From the NCBI GenBank assembly GCA_035359995.1, contig DAORZT010000012.1:1-51051 (forward strand): 51,051 bases of DNA, written 5' to 3'. The translations under genes were made by a program, and so were the position numbers. Of this stretch, positions 25,819 to 35,464 are shown piece by piece (positions within the stretch are counted from its first letter, which is position 1; the number at the start of each line of letters is the position of its first letter). The notes beneath the pieces are model-generated. The model ran no database searches, had not been told where the DNA came from, and saw nothing but the letters and a program-made list of their open reading frames with translations. The DNA comes from JAKPCT01 sp029553165. GTDB taxonomy: Bacteria > Bacillota > UBA4882 > UBA8346.

Positions 25819-27642
25819 TCAGAGCTCAATACCAGTCAATTCAAGCATTTGATCGATCAATTTATCAAAGACTGTTAAAGCATCTTCCACCGGTTTGGGT
25901 GACTGCATATCGACCCCGGCTTTATTGAGTATATTCAACGGATAATCCGAATCTCCACTCTTTAAAAATTCAAGATAGCGAACCCGCGCTTGCAATCCTT
26001 CATTTAACAACATTTGCGAAATCGCGGTAGCTGCCGAATAACCCGTAGCATACTTATACACATAAAACGGAGTATAGAAATGCGGAATCCTACTCCATTC
26101 CATGGCAATCTCTCCATCGATTATTGTTTCGGATCCATAATATAATTTATTTAGCTCAAAATATTTTTCACATAACCAATCAGCAGTTAACGCGCCGCCA
26201 TTTTCAACCTCACTGTGAATCAGCTTCTCAAATTCGGCAAACATCGTCTGCCGAAAAACCGTCGTTCGAAATTGTTCTAAACGTTGATTGATTAAATACA
26301 ATTTTTCATTTTTCTCAGTCGATTTTGCGGTTAGATACTCCATCAATAATGCTTCATTGACGGTAGAAGCAACTTCGGCTAAGAAAATTTTATAACTGGC
26401 ATATACATAGGGCTGATGTTTGTTTGAATAATAACTATGTAATGCGTGTCCCATCTCATGCGCCAAAGTAAATACATCATTAATTTTCTCCTGATAATTC
26501 AGCAAAATATACGGATGGGTATTGTAAGCCCCCCAAGCATAAGCTCCACTTGTTTTCCCTTCAGTTTCATAGACATCGACCCAGCCATTGTCTAAACCGG
26601 TTTGGGCCAATAATTGATAATCATCCCCTAAAGGGGCCAAACTGTCAAGCACAAGCTCTTTTGCTTCTTCATAAGGTATGTTCCGCTGATATTCCGGGAT
26701 CAATGGCGTGTAAAGGTCGTACATATGAATCTCAGGTAGATTGAGCATTCGTTTGCGCAACTTCAGGTAACGCTGTAAAGAAGGTAAGAAATTATGGACA
26801 ACTTCAATTAACCGGTCATAGACAGAAACTGCAATATTATCACTATCCAATGAAGCTGCCAGTGCCGAATCAAATTTCCGGGCCTTGGCATAAAAAACAT
26901 CGGCTTTAACTGAAGAACTTAAGGTAGAAGCTAAAGTATTGCGGTACTGATCATAAGTGTGGTATAAAGCTTGAAAAGCATCACGCCGCACCCTTTGGTC
27001 TTTACTCTCTAAAAAGCGAGAATACCTTCCTTTGGTTAATTCAACTTCTTCGCCATTCTCATCAACAATTGTTGGAAATCGTAAATCAGCATTGTCAAAC
27101 ATACTAAATATCGTACCGGCAGCATCGGCTACCTCACCAACTTCGGCTAATAATCTTTCTTCAGCTGCTGATAAAATATGCTCTTTTTGCCTGGTGATCT
27201 CATCAAATAAATGTTGGTATAGTTGCAGTTCAGGCAGTTGGTTCATATACTCTTCCAGACGGCCAGCAGGTAAATTTACTAAAGCAGGGATGATAAAGGC
27301 TAAAGCACCACTGGCTTCCGAAGCCAGACTTTGGATTCGATCACTCATTGCTTGATATAACGCAACTGTATTATCTTCATCCTTGTGCATCCTAGCATAG
27401 ACATACAGTTTATCCAGCAATCTACCCAAGTTATCCTTCAATTGCAATACATTAAGCACCTTTGCGGCAGAATCAGTAAAACTTTCGTCAATCGCTTTAA
27501 TATCAGCAATTAACTTTTTCAGATTTAGAAAATCGTCTTCCCAAGCTTGATCGGAGCTATAAATATCAGTGAGCTTCCAGCGATATTTAGCTGGGATTTC
27601 ACTTCGTTTCGGTAAATCTTTAGTTTTAAGATTACTAGCCAA
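25819..27642 (-). CDS. pepF: Oligoendopeptidase F (M3B metallopeptidase)
   Basis: Product of 607 residues, normal for PepF. The zinc motif is HEMGH at 395-399, with the third ligand E423 in FLAEVAS. The N-terminal block RSEIPAKYRWKLTDIYSSD and the C-terminal RIPHFYTPFYVYKYATGY are typical. It cuts short peptides in the cytoplasm. The start is a TTG with a strong GAGGAGGG site upstream; TTGGTA and TAATAT, 18 bp apart, could be its promoter. A second, distinct M3 peptidase is encoded at 46672-48369. Confidence 0.96.
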   Translation of the reverse strand: MASNLKTKDLPKRSEIPAKYRWKLTDIYSSDQAWEDDFLNLKKLIADIKAIDESFTDSAAKVLNVLQLKDNLGRLLDKLYVYARMHKDEDNTVALYQAMSDRIQSLASEASGALAFIIPALVNLPAGRLEEYMNQLPELQLYQHLFDEITRQKEHILSAAEERLLAEVGEVADAAGTIFSMFDNADLRFPTIVDENGEEVELTKGRYSRFLESKDQRVRRDAFQALYHTYDQYRNTLASTLSSSVKADVFYAKARKFDSALAASLDSDNIAVSVYDRLIEVVHNFLPSLQRYLKLRKRMLNLPEIHMYDLYTPLIPEYQRNIPYEEAKELVLDSLAPLGDDYQLLAQTGLDNGWVDVYETEGKTSGAYAWGAYNTHPYILLNYQEKINDVFTLAHEMGHALHSYYSNKHQPYVYASYKIFLAEVASTVNEALLMEYLTAKSTEKNEKLYLINQRLEQFRTTVFRQTMFAEFEKLIHSEVENGGALTADWLCEKYFELNKLYYGSETIIDGEIAMEWSRIPHFYTPFYVYKYATGYSAATAISQMLLNEGLQARVRYLEFLKSGDSDYPLNILNKAGVDMQSPKPVEDALTVFDKLIDQMLELTGIEL

Positions 27643-27734
27643 GGACGATCCCTCCTCATATTTTCCTACTTAACTATTTATATTATTGGGACTAAATTAC
27701 AACTACCAAATTATTATCTTCCAATTCGCAATAT

Positions 27735-28844
27735 TTATCCTGCCAGCTTTTCGAGCGCTTCTTTAAACACTTTAAAAAATTGCTGATTTTGTTCAACCGT
27801 TCCAAATGTCACTCTGATACAGGTCGGTAAACCAAATGAATGTGTTGCTCTTACAATTATTCCGTTTTGCAGTAAGTAATGATAGATTTCGGCACTATCA
27901 CGACCACAATCAATTAAAATAAAGTTAGCTTCTGTCGGTAGATAACTTAGTTTTAACCGATCAAGTTCCCGATAAAATTCTGCACGGCTTTGTTTCACTA
28001 ATTCTTTGCTCAACATAATATGTTCTTTACTATTTAGCGCCGCAATCCCTGCCACTTGGGCAAGGAGGTTCACATTAAAAGGTTCCTTAACTTTGAGCAT
28101 CTGCTTAATCAATCCCGGATCCGCTACCGCATATCCCAACCGAATCCCTGCTAACCCATGGATCTTCGAAAAAGTACGATAGACCACTACATTTTTAAAT
28201 CCTTCCTGCAGTAACTGAATTCCGTCAGGATAATCGGGATCTGTTGCAAAATCACTGTACGCTTCATCAACTACTACGACTATATCTTCGGGAATTGATC
28301 GTAAAAACGCTACCAGCTCATCTCTGGTAACAATCGTTCCCGTAGGATTGTTAGGATTACAAATAAAGATCATTTTGGTTTTTGAAGTAACCGCACTCCG
28401 CATTGCCTGCAAATCATTCCCCAAAGTTGTACCGGAGACAAATACCGGTTTGGCACCCATCAAAACAGTGATATATTCATATTGGCTAAATGTTGGCTGC
28501 GGAATAATCACTTCGTCTTGGGGGTTAAGGATTGTTTCACCTAAGATTTTATTAACTTCATCAGAACCATTACCAATCAACAAATGTTCCGGAGTAACGC
28601 CAAGCTCCTTGGCAAGGGCTTCTTTTAAATAATACTGATTAGCATCGGGATAAAGCGGTAATTGACCCATTGCTGCCGTTATCGCTTGACGAACTTCATT
28701 TGAAAATCCTAAAGGATTTTCATTGGAAGCCATTTTAATTGCCGTACTCAATCCTAATTCACGTTGCACTTCTTCTATCGGTTTTCCCGGGACATAAGGG
28801 GGTATCTGATTGATACATTCTCGTACTAATTTATCAAATTTCAT
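27735..28844 (-). CDS. hisC: Histidinol-phosphate aminotransferase
   Basis: Product of 369 residues, normal length. PLP enzyme of fold type I that converts imidazole acetol-phosphate to histidinol-phosphate with glutamate; HisC enzymes often also transaminate aromatic keto acids. Seen: MASNENPLG at 38-46, NPNNPTG at 163-169, the lysine K227 in TFSKIHGLAGIRLGYA and the C-terminal arginine block CIRVTFGT. It follows the chorismate mutase gene by 16 bp, so a role in tyrosine/phenylalanine synthesis is as likely as histidine synthesis; no other his genes are near. AAGGAG precedes the ATG. Confidence 0.94.
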   Translation of the reverse strand: MKFDKLVRECINQIPPYVPGKPIEEVQRELGLSTAIKMASNENPLGFSNEVRQAITAAMGQLPLYPDANQYYLKEALAKELGVTPEHLLIGNGSDEVNKILGETILNPQDEVIIPQPTFSQYEYITVLMGAKPVFVSGTTLGNDLQAMRSAVTSKTKMIFICNPNNPTGTIVTRDELVAFLRSIPEDIVVVVDEAYSDFATDPDYPDGIQLLQEGFKNVVVYRTFSKIHGLAGIRLGYAVADPGLIKQMLKVKEPFNVNLLAQVAGIAALNSKEHIMLSKELVKQSRAEFYRELDRLKLSYLPTEANFILIDCGRDSAEIYHYLLQNGIIVRATHSFGLPTCIRVTFGTVEQNQQFFKVFKEALEKLAG

Positions 28845-28860
28845 TATTTAAACTCCTTCA

Positions 28861-29235
28861 TTACATGTCGTCTTCAAACAGGTCCGGACGTAACCTAACA
28901 GCTTCTCTTAAATATACCGGTCTGATCCCTTCTTTCTTTAAGTCCGTATAAAAATGAATTAAGACACGGATACATTTTGGCAGTGCCCCCGGCTTAGCAA
29001 TCTCCTGGGCACAGATCAAAGGTGTTGCAATTAAGCCTAACTGCCTGGCTGCAACTGCCGGAAATTCACTTTTAATATCCGGTGTCGTCGTAAAAATAAT
29101 ACTGACGATTGAATCTAAATCAATATTATTTTCTTTAATTATTGCTTCTAATAACTCTTTCGTAGCAGCTAAGATTGCTTCAGGGGTATCCTCATCAATT
29201 GTTATTCCACCACGAACAGCCCATAACTTCTCCAT
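28861..29235 (-). CDS. aroH: Chorismate mutase, AroH class
   Basis: Product of 124 residues, the size of the monofunctional Bacillus subtilis enzyme that rearranges chorismate to prephenate. Active-site residues fall at the same numbers as in B. subtilis AroH: R8, C75, E78, R90 and Y108, within WAVRGGITID, ICAQEIA, CIRVLIHF and VYLREAVRLRPDL. It sits between hutP and hisC, 24 bp after the former and 16 bp before the latter, so the three genes form one unit. GGAGGG lies 11 bases before the ATG, a little far. Confidence 0.95.
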   Translation of the reverse strand: MEKLWAVRGGITIDEDTPEAILAATKELLEAIIKENNIDLDSIVSIIFTTTPDIKSEFPAVAARQLGLIATPLICAQEIAKPGALPKCIRVLIHFYTDLKKEGIRPVYLREAVRLRPDLFEDDM

Positions 29236-29259
29236 AATGATATTTACCCTCCAAACTAA

Positions 29260-29676
29260 TTAACCGATAGCCCGATGACTTAATCCGACTGCCACTTCAT
29301 CTAAATGAATCAATCCGATACTGAAAAATACAGCCACACTTACATGGTCACCTTTACGGGCAATTCCTAATTTACCGCCAACATTCAGACCGATTGCCTT
29401 AGTTATAATTTGAGCCATTGCTTCTCTGGTAGCACCGGCGATTGCCCCTTCTTCGGCGTGACAGTCTTTAATAATCAGTTCTCTTTTGGCTGCAACTACC
29501 GCCCGTTCAACAATGGTTTTCATGCTGGTAATCGCTTCACCGCCATAATCAACTGCTGCAGCCCTAATCTCTTTAGCTTTAAACTGTTCCTTTAGGCTTT
29601 TTTCTTCTTCACGTGATGAACTCATTGCCATTGTGAGCGCGCACTTTGCAACTTCTCTACTCCCGGTCTCGAGCAT
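29260..29676 (-). CDS. hutP: HutP-family RNA-binding regulator
   Basis: Product of 138 residues in the HutP family. In B. subtilis, HutP binds L-histidine and Mg2+, then NAG triplets in RNA, and prevents termination in the hut operon. The clostridial form is recognised by SREVAKCALTMAMSS near the start, AGATREAMAQII, AIGLNVGGKLGIARKGDHV and GLIHLDEVAVGLSHRAI at the end. I start at the ATG 29676, which has a perfect GAGGAGGG site; the longer frame to 29745 has none. No hut genes are near: it leads an operon with aroH and hisC. A terminator lies 90 bp upstream of its start. Confidence 0.9.
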   Translation of the reverse strand: MLETGSREVAKCALTMAMSSSREEEKSLKEQFKAKEIRAAAVDYGGEAITSMKTIVERAVVAAKRELIIKDCHAEEGAIAGATREAMAQIITKAIGLNVGGKLGIARKGDHVSVAVFFSIGLIHLDEVAVGLSHRAIG

Positions 29677-29765
29677 AAAACCCTCCTCAAACGATGTATT
29701 GATGCAGTAAAACTTCCGACCAAATGGACCTGTCAAGTCAATCAAAGCTCATTAAAGTTAATATC

Positions 29766-29791
29766 AAAAAAGCACCCGCCATCTTGAGTGC
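29766..29791 (-). terminator. Terminator between the YhiN unit and hutP
   Basis: On the minus strand GCACTC and GGGTGC (one G-U pair) enclose an 8-nt loop and are followed by TTTTTT. It would end the patatin-YhiN-small-protein transcript or, if the hutP transcript starts upstream of it, could be an attenuator. Confidence 0.65.
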
Positions 29792-29888
29792 ACTGATCTA
29801 ATGGTCACCGCTGATTTATTTGTTATAAATTTAACATAATTCAGAAAATGATACAATAGTTCAAAATGATATTTGTTAAAGTTTTTGT

Positions 29889-30080
29889 TCATCTACTCTC
29901 CAACAAAGTACCTTCATATTGCTCAACAATCACTAATTGGCTTCTGACAGCCGGATAGGTAAGCATAAATTGAGTTATTAAAATCAAAAACAGCATAAGA
30001 AAAACTGCTAAAAAAAGTCTTCTTTCATTCAATTGTAACATAAAAAACAACTTTTCATACCAATAATGCTTTATCCGCAT
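29889..30080 (-). CDS. Small single-pass membrane protein
   Basis: Product of 63 residues: a basic, aromatic start, one strong membrane helix (about 20-40) and a short acidic tail with a Gln-Tyr-Glu-Gly motif near the end. The shape and the final YEG recall the short DUF5359/YpfB-like proteins encoded near cmk in Bacillota, but similarity is too thin to claim. I start at the ATG 30080, which has GGAG nine bases upstream; an ATG at 30095 overlapping the yhiN stop by one base is the alternative. Last gene of the patatin-yhiN unit. Confidence 0.6.
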   Translation of the reverse strand: MRIKHYWYEKLFFMLQLNERRLFLAVFLMLFLILITQFMLTYPAVRSQLVIVEQYEGTLLESR

Positions 30081-30094
30081 CAGGGCCCACTCCA

Positions 30095-31351
30095 TTACTC
30101 ATCAAGATTTGCAGCATGTTTTCCCGCAATATATCCCATCGAAAAAGCAATTTGAAGGTTATAACCACCGGTATATCCATCAACATCGACAACTTCACCT
30201 ATAAAATAAAGACCGGAAACTAGTTTTGACTCCATTGTTTTGGGGTTAATTTCTTTAACATTGACACCACCGGCAGTCACAATTGCTTCACTGAAGGGAC
30301 GCGGTTTTTCGACCAATAAAGCAAGTCCTTTGAATAGACCAACTAACTGCTGCCGTTCTGCTCTGGTGACCTGATGGACCGGTTTTAATCCGTCAATCTT
30401 TGACAACTCAATCATCACCGGTATTAAACTCTTTGGTAATAAATCGTCCAAAGCATTTTTATACAACTTGCGACTGTACTTTTCGAAATCACGTTGTAAG
30501 CGCCGGTCTAATTCTTCAACAGTCAGAGCCGGCTTAAGATCGATCTCTAGCTTTACCGATTTTGGTTCTTTTAATACCAATGGTACCACGGAACGGCTTA
30601 GACTTAATACAGTCGGACCTGAAACACCGTAACTGGTAAAAAGTAAATCACCAAATTCCGACCCAATTTTTCGATCTTTGTGATAACAACTGACTTCAAC
30701 ATTATTCAGGGTTAGTCCCTCAACATCCTGTGGCCATTCTTCAAACGTCTCGAGTGGAACTAACGAGGGATAAATATCAATAACCGAATGCCCGACACTG
30801 CGCGCTAATTGATAACCGTCACCGGTACTACCCGTGCCCGGATATGAAGCTCCGCCCGTAGCAACAATAACTTTGTTAGCCAAATACTTATCCCCGTTTA
30901 CAGCTTTAACACCCACAACCGAGTTACTCTCATCTTTCATTATCTGATTGACACGGACATTATTAAGAATTCTAACTCCCAATTTTTTGAGGGTTTTTTC
31001 AAAACCGGCAACAATGTCAACTGCTTTATCTGATTCGGGAAAAACTCTTCTCCCCCGTTCCACTTTTAAAGGCACATTAAACTCTGATTCAACTAAATTC
31101 ATTAATTCCTGTGGACCAAACTTTTGAAACACACTGTAAAGAAATCGCCCATTACCGGGAATATTATTAACTAATTCGTTTACTTCAGTATTGTTTGTCA
31201 GATTACAACGCCCAGCCCCGGTAATCAACAACTTTCGGCCAATATTCTTATTACGTTCAAGCAACAAGACTTCGGCCCCTTCGCGGGCGGCAATCATTGC
31301 CGCCATTAAGCCTGCTGCTCCTGCTCCTACAATTATCACATCTGCATCCAT
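30095..31351 (-). CDS. NAD(P)/FAD-dependent oxidoreductase, YhiN/HI0933 family
   Basis: About 418 residues. A Rossmann FAD-binding start (DVIIVGAGAAGLMAAMIAA), followed by the family hallmark GRKLLITGAGRCNLTNN, the middle GGASYPGTGSTGDGY and the ending GGYNLQIAFSMGYIAGK. Substrate is not established for the family; some members are annotated as aminoacetone oxidases. The ATG at 31351 has GAGG nine bases upstream; the TTG at 31360 would be too close to it. It lies 32 bp behind the patatin gene. Confidence 0.92.
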   Translation of the reverse strand: MDADVIIVGAGAAGLMAAMIAAREGAEVLLLERNKNIGRKLLITGAGRCNLTNNTEVNELVNNIPGNGRFLYSVFQKFGPQELMNLVESEFNVPLKVERGRRVFPESDKAVDIVAGFEKTLKKLGVRILNNVRVNQIMKDESNSVVGVKAVNGDKYLANKVIVATGGASYPGTGSTGDGYQLARSVGHSVIDIYPSLVPLETFEEWPQDVEGLTLNNVEVSCYHKDRKIGSEFGDLLFTSYGVSGPTVLSLSRSVVPLVLKEPKSVKLEIDLKPALTVEELDRRLQRDFEKYSRKLYKNALDDLLPKSLIPVMIELSKIDGLKPVHQVTRAERQQLVGLFKGLALLVEKPRPFSEAIVTAGGVNVKEINPKTMESKLVSGLYFIGEVVDVDGYTGGYNLQIAFSMGYIAGKHAANLDE

Positions 31352-31383
31352 GAAATCCAAACCTCGAAATTATTTTTCTTGTC

Positions 31384-32208
31384 TCATTTTTCCACCAATT
31401 GGCCGACCGTTTTCGGTTTGGCACTATAGTCATCAATTAGCTCCATTATTTTTGGAAGTGCTTTTTTAGCAGCCTCTCTTCCAATCGCAATACATTCTTT
31501 GGCTTTATGAAAGTGTAAAACACCAGTTCCGCCGAGCTCCGGCACAATTGTAACATCAGCTACCGACATCTGCAAAGCATCCAGTCGGTTACCCATTATA
31601 TCCATTACTTTTGCTAGAACATCAAAAACATTATTGATACGGTGGTGAGTATGATCAAAACTGACATTGACCGCAATCGTGATATCGCCATTCATCATCT
31701 TGGCGACTTCAACAGGAACTCCGGCAACAACTGCCCCGTCAACCAGGATTTGACCTTGATGCTCCACCGGATTAAATATTCCTGGTATTGAAATACTGGC
31801 ACGGACCGCTGGAGCTAAGGGGCCTTCTTTAAAGATCACTTCTTCACCGGTTAATAGATTGGTAGCCACCACCCATAACTTGGTATCGAGCTCGTTAAAG
31901 TTCTTACCTTTGGTCAGTAGATCAATCAAACACTTTATTTTATTTCCATCAATCAATCCAAACGACGGCAGACGGAGATCAACCAAATTCTCCCACGACA
32001 TTGCATCGATCACTTTTTCCAAATAATAAAGGTCCGTCCCGGAAGCAAATGTACTGCCGATCAACGCACCCATACTGGTCCCGACTATCCCGCTGATCTT
32101 GATCCCTGTTTCCATCAAAACCTGTAATACTCCAATATGGGCAAAACCTCTTGCTCCGCCTCCGCCTAAAACCAATATAATCTTTGGATATGGGTTCTGA
32201 CTCGACAT
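31384..32208 (-). CDS. Patatin-like phospholipase, RssA/YchK type
   Basis: Product of 274 residues. Complete catalytic set of the patatin fold: oxyanion loop GGGGARG (15-21), nucleophile S45 in GTSMG, and D157 in the DGA motif (LVDGAVVAGVP). No signal peptide, so a cytoplasmic Ser-Asp lipase or esterase; the substrate is unknown. GGAGGAG precedes the ATG. First gene of a unit with yhiN and the small membrane protein. Confidence 0.93.
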   Translation of the reverse strand: MSSQNPYPKIILVLGGGGARGFAHIGVLQVLMETGIKISGIVGTSMGALIGSTFASGTDLYYLEKVIDAMSWENLVDLRLPSFGLIDGNKIKCLIDLLTKGKNFNELDTKLWVVATNLLTGEEVIFKEGPLAPAVRASISIPGIFNPVEHQGQILVDGAVVAGVPVEVAKMMNGDITIAVNVSFDHTHHRINNVFDVLAKVMDIMGNRLDALQMSVADVTIVPELGGTGVLHFHKAKECIAIGREAAKKALPKIMELIDDYSAKPKTVGQLVEK

Positions 32209-32303
32209 TCGCTACTCCTCCTGGAACATTTACATAACATAATTATTCAACAAAATCCAATAATGCCCTTCAATTTTTACGATTTATTCATCTTACGAAA
32301 ATC

Positions 32304-32347
32304 TTAAAACTAGGGCTGGTGCGAAGTGAAATTTTGCACCAGCCCTT
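32304..32347 (-). terminator. Terminator after lonB
   Basis: Perfect 11-bp stem (AGGGCTGGTGC with GCACCAGCCCT), 13-nt loop, then AGTTTT on the minus strand, 25 bp past the lonB stop. Confidence 0.8.
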
Positions 32348-32371
32348 CATAAACTAACCCATTGAAACTCT

Positions 32372-34045
32372 TTAGGCAGTAATAATCTGCTCCGAATTCA
32401 TCACCATAACCGGTTGGACTTCGATCTTCGGTTTGATGATCGCTTTGGCAATCACTTCTTCAATCCGCTCGACCGGAATGATTTCAATATCAGTTTCGGA
32501 GTCAAACATCTCTTGCCAATTTTCTTTAGGGATTAAGACCCGTTTAACCCCTGCTTCTTTGGCTGCCGCTATTTTAGGGACAACTCCTCCTATTGGCATA
32601 ACACCACCCCGGATCGACATCTCACCGGTCATTGCAATTTCATTATCAACTGCCAAACCGGTTATTGCCGAATAAATTGCGGTTGCTAACGTAATCCCTG
32701 CCGATGGGCCATCAATCGGAACTCCTCCCGGAAAATTAATATGAATATCATAATCCGCCGGATTAACATCTAAGAATTTACGAATTGCCGTTAAAACATT
32801 TTCTACTGATCCTTTAGCCATGCTTTTGCGACGAATTGTTCTTCCCGGCTGACCCATCTCTTCCTCATCAACCACTCCGGTAGTTGTAATTACTCCACGG
32901 CCCGGTTCAGCAGGAACTGCCGATACTTCAACTTGAATCACCGACCCTGTATTGGGGCCATAGACTGCCAATCCATTTACATAGCCGACTTGCGGTTTTG
33001 GCGGAATAGTTACATGCGGCCGCGGTGAATACTGGCTACTATGGACCACCCACTCAACATCCTTAACCAAAATTTTATTTCGTCCTTCAGTGACTGCCAG
33101 ACCAGCGGTTATCTGAATCAAATTCACTGCATCCCTACCGTTAGTAGCATATTTGGTAATTACATTTAAGACCCCGGGTTCCAGTTCAAAGTTGATTTTA
33201 CGTGCTGCGTTACTGGCAATTAGAGATATTTCTTTGGGAGCCAAAGGTTGAAAAAAGATCTCGACACAACGCGAACGAATCGCTGCCGGAATCTCATGAG
33301 GCATCCTGGTTGTCGCTCCAACCAGACGAAAGTCTGCCGGAAGACCATTTTGAAAAATATCATGAATATGTGAAGGAATGTTAGTATCTTCGGAACTATA
33401 ATAAGCACTCTCCAGAAAAACTTTCCGGTCCTCTAACACTTTTAGCAATTTATTCATCTGGACCTGATGCAACTCGCCAATCTCATCGATGAACAAAATA
33501 CCCCCATGAGCTTTGGTTACAGCCCCGGGTTTGGGCTGGGGTATACCGGCAATTCCTAGTGGCCCTGCTCCCTGGTAAATTGGATCGTGAACCGAACCAA
33601 TCAAGGGATCAGCTATTCCCCGATCATCAAACCGCGCCGTTGTGGCATCAATCTCGACAAATTTGGCATTTTCTTTGAATGGTGACAAGAATTGCTTTTT
33701 GGCTTCTTCTAGGACAACCCGGGCAGCTGCTGTTTTCCCTACTCCCGGTGGGCCATAGATAATTACATGTTGGGGATTAGGACCACATAATGCAGCGCGT
33801 AACGATTTTAAACCGGCGTCTTGGCCAATAATTTCATTAAAATTAACAGGTCGGGTTTTCTCCGAAAGCGGTTCCGTCAAAGAAATCCTGCGAAGGCGCT
33901 GCAATTTCTCCATCTCTTTGCGGGCTTCTCGATCCACAGCCACTTTATTCCCTTGTTGACTGCGCAACAAATTCCAAAAATACAAACCAATTACAATTGC
34001 GAAAAATAAGTTTACTAATCCAAGGATATTAGTAAGAATATCCAT
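32372..34045 (-). CDS. lonB: ATP-dependent protease LonB, membrane-anchored
   Basis: About 557 residues. It begins with one membrane helix (about 4-23), then an AAA+ module (Walker A GPPGVGKT at 98-105, Walker B block GGILFIDEIGEL) and a Lon protease domain with the Ser-Lys pair S448 (GPSAG) and K491 (VPKIAAAKEAG). In Bacillus, LonB is a forespore protein made under sigma F; many clostridia carry it next to clpX as here. I start at the ATG 34045 with AGGAG upstream rather than the GTG/ATG-less extension to 34078. It is separated from clpX by a strong terminator, so it needs its own promoter, which I could not pin down. Confidence 0.94.
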   Translation of the reverse strand: MDILTNILGLVNLFFAIVIGLYFWNLLRSQQGNKVAVDREARKEMEKLQRLRRISLTEPLSEKTRPVNFNEIIGQDAGLKSLRAALCGPNPQHVIIYGPPGVGKTAAARVVLEEAKKQFLSPFKENAKFVEIDATTARFDDRGIADPLIGSVHDPIYQGAGPLGIAGIPQPKPGAVTKAHGGILFIDEIGELHQVQMNKLLKVLEDRKVFLESAYYSSEDTNIPSHIHDIFQNGLPADFRLVGATTRMPHEIPAAIRSRCVEIFFQPLAPKEISLIASNAARKINFELEPGVLNVITKYATNGRDAVNLIQITAGLAVTEGRNKILVKDVEWVVHSSQYSPRPHVTIPPKPQVGYVNGLAVYGPNTGSVIQVEVSAVPAEPGRGVITTTGVVDEEEMGQPGRTIRRKSMAKGSVENVLTAIRKFLDVNPADYDIHINFPGGVPIDGPSAGITLATAIYSAITGLAVDNEIAMTGEMSIRGGVMPIGGVVPKIAAAKEAGVKRVLIPKENWQEMFDSETDIEIIPVERIEEVIAKAIIKPKIEVQPVMVMNSEQIITA

Positions 34046-34126
34046 CAGGTCAACTCCTTTCTTTTTGAAAGTCACCAATAGTATCTACAAAAATCCCCAG
34101 ATTTAAACTTAAATTTTATTATAAAA

Positions 34127-34152
34127 ACAAAAAACCGGGTTTCCCCGGTTTT
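34127..34152 (-). terminator. Terminator after clpX
   Basis: Nine-bp stem (AAAACCGGG with CCCGGTTTT) closed by a GAAA tetraloop on the minus strand, followed by a T-rich run. Textbook shape. Confidence 0.92.
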
Positions 34153-34164
34153 GTAATTATTAAT

Positions 34165-35427
34165 TTATGCTGATTCTTCTTTCTTCTTCTTTCGAGGCTC
34201 AACCAGCACTTGCAAAGCACTTTCCGAACCATCAACCATACTTTTGGTCACAACTACCTTTTTAAGATCTGCCCGTGAAGGCACTTCATACATCAAGTCC
34301 ATCATCAGTTTTTCAATAATTGAACGGAGGCCTCGGGCTCCGGTATTTCTGGCAGTTGCTTGTTTAGCAATTGATTCAATTGCATCATCTTCAAACAATA
34401 ACTCAACATTATCAAGTTCAAACAGTTTCTGGAACTGTTTGATTAAAGCATTTTTAGGCTCGGTTAAGATTCGGATTAAGGCGTTTTCATCCAGAGCATC
34501 AAGAGCTACTACAATTGGCAGTCTTCCTACAAACTCCGGAATCAACCCATAACGCAACAGGTCTTCAGGAAGAATCTGGCGGAAAATTTCACCCAATGGT
34601 TTTTCCTTCTTGGATTTAATCTCGGCGCCAAATCCCATTGTCTTTTTACCAATGCGATTTTCGATGATCTTCTCTAAACCATCAAATGCACCACCACAGA
34701 TAAACAATATGTTAGTGGTATCAAGTTGAATAAATTCCTGATGAGGATGCTTACGGCCACCCTGTGGCGGAACCGAAGCAATTGTCCCTTCAAGAATTTT
34801 TAATAAAGCTTGTTGAACTCCTTCTCCGGAGACATCTCTGGTAATTGAAGGGTTCTCTGATTTTCGCGCAATTTTATCAACTTCATCAATATAGATAATT
34901 CCTTTTTCTGCCCGTTCAACATCATAATCAGCAGCCTGAATCAGTTTTAGCAGAATGTTTTCAACATCCTCTCCTACATAACCGGCTTCAGTTAATGATG
35001 TGGCATCAGCGATCGCAAAAGGAACGTTTAATATTTTAGCTAAAGTCTGTGCCAGCAGTGTTTTACCGCAACCGGTTGGACCGAGCAGTAAGATATTGCT
35101 TTTTTGTAACTCAACATCGTCAAACCGGTCACCGGCATTAATCCGTTTATAATGATTATAAACTGCAACTGCTAGTGTTTTCTTGGCATCTTCTTGACCA
35201 ATCACATATTGATCCAAAATCTCTTTAATCTCTTTTGGCTTTGGATTACTGGTCAAATCCAGATTAATTTCATCACTTAATTCTTCATCAATGATCTCAT
35301 TGCATAACTCAATACATTCATCACAGATATAAACACCAGGCCCAGCAATAAGCTTTTTGACTTGTTCTTGAGCCTTGCCACAGAATGAACACTTCAACTG
35401 ACCTTTATCATCACCGAACTTAAACAT
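34165..35427 (-). CDS. clpX: ATP-dependent Clp protease ATP-binding subunit ClpX
   Basis: Product of 420 residues. N-terminal C4 zinc domain with C13, C16, C35 and C38; AAA+ domain with Walker A GPTGCGKT at 116-123, Walker B block IIYIDEVDKI, pore loop GYVGED and an IGF-type loop (IGKKTMGFG) for docking on ClpP. Unfolds and feeds substrates to ClpP in the cytoplasm. Follows clpP by 37 bp in the usual tig-clpP-clpX-lonB order, with a strong terminator behind it. Confidence 0.97.
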   Translation of the reverse strand: MFKFGDDKGQLKCSFCGKAQEQVKKLIAGPGVYICDECIELCNEIIDEELSDEINLDLTSNPKPKEIKEILDQYVIGQEDAKKTLAVAVYNHYKRINAGDRFDDVELQKSNILLLGPTGCGKTLLAQTLAKILNVPFAIADATSLTEAGYVGEDVENILLKLIQAADYDVERAEKGIIYIDEVDKIARKSENPSITRDVSGEGVQQALLKILEGTIASVPPQGGRKHPHQEFIQLDTTNILFICGGAFDGLEKIIENRIGKKTMGFGAEIKSKKEKPLGEIFRQILPEDLLRYGLIPEFVGRLPIVVALDALDENALIRILTEPKNALIKQFQKLFELDNVELLFEDDAIESIAKQATARNTGARGLRSIIEKLMMDLMYEVPSRADLKKVVVTKSMVDGSESALQVLVEPRKKKKEESA

Positions 35428-35464
35428 TTTGCCTCCTCATTTGGGTTTTTAGGGGGTCAAACTA

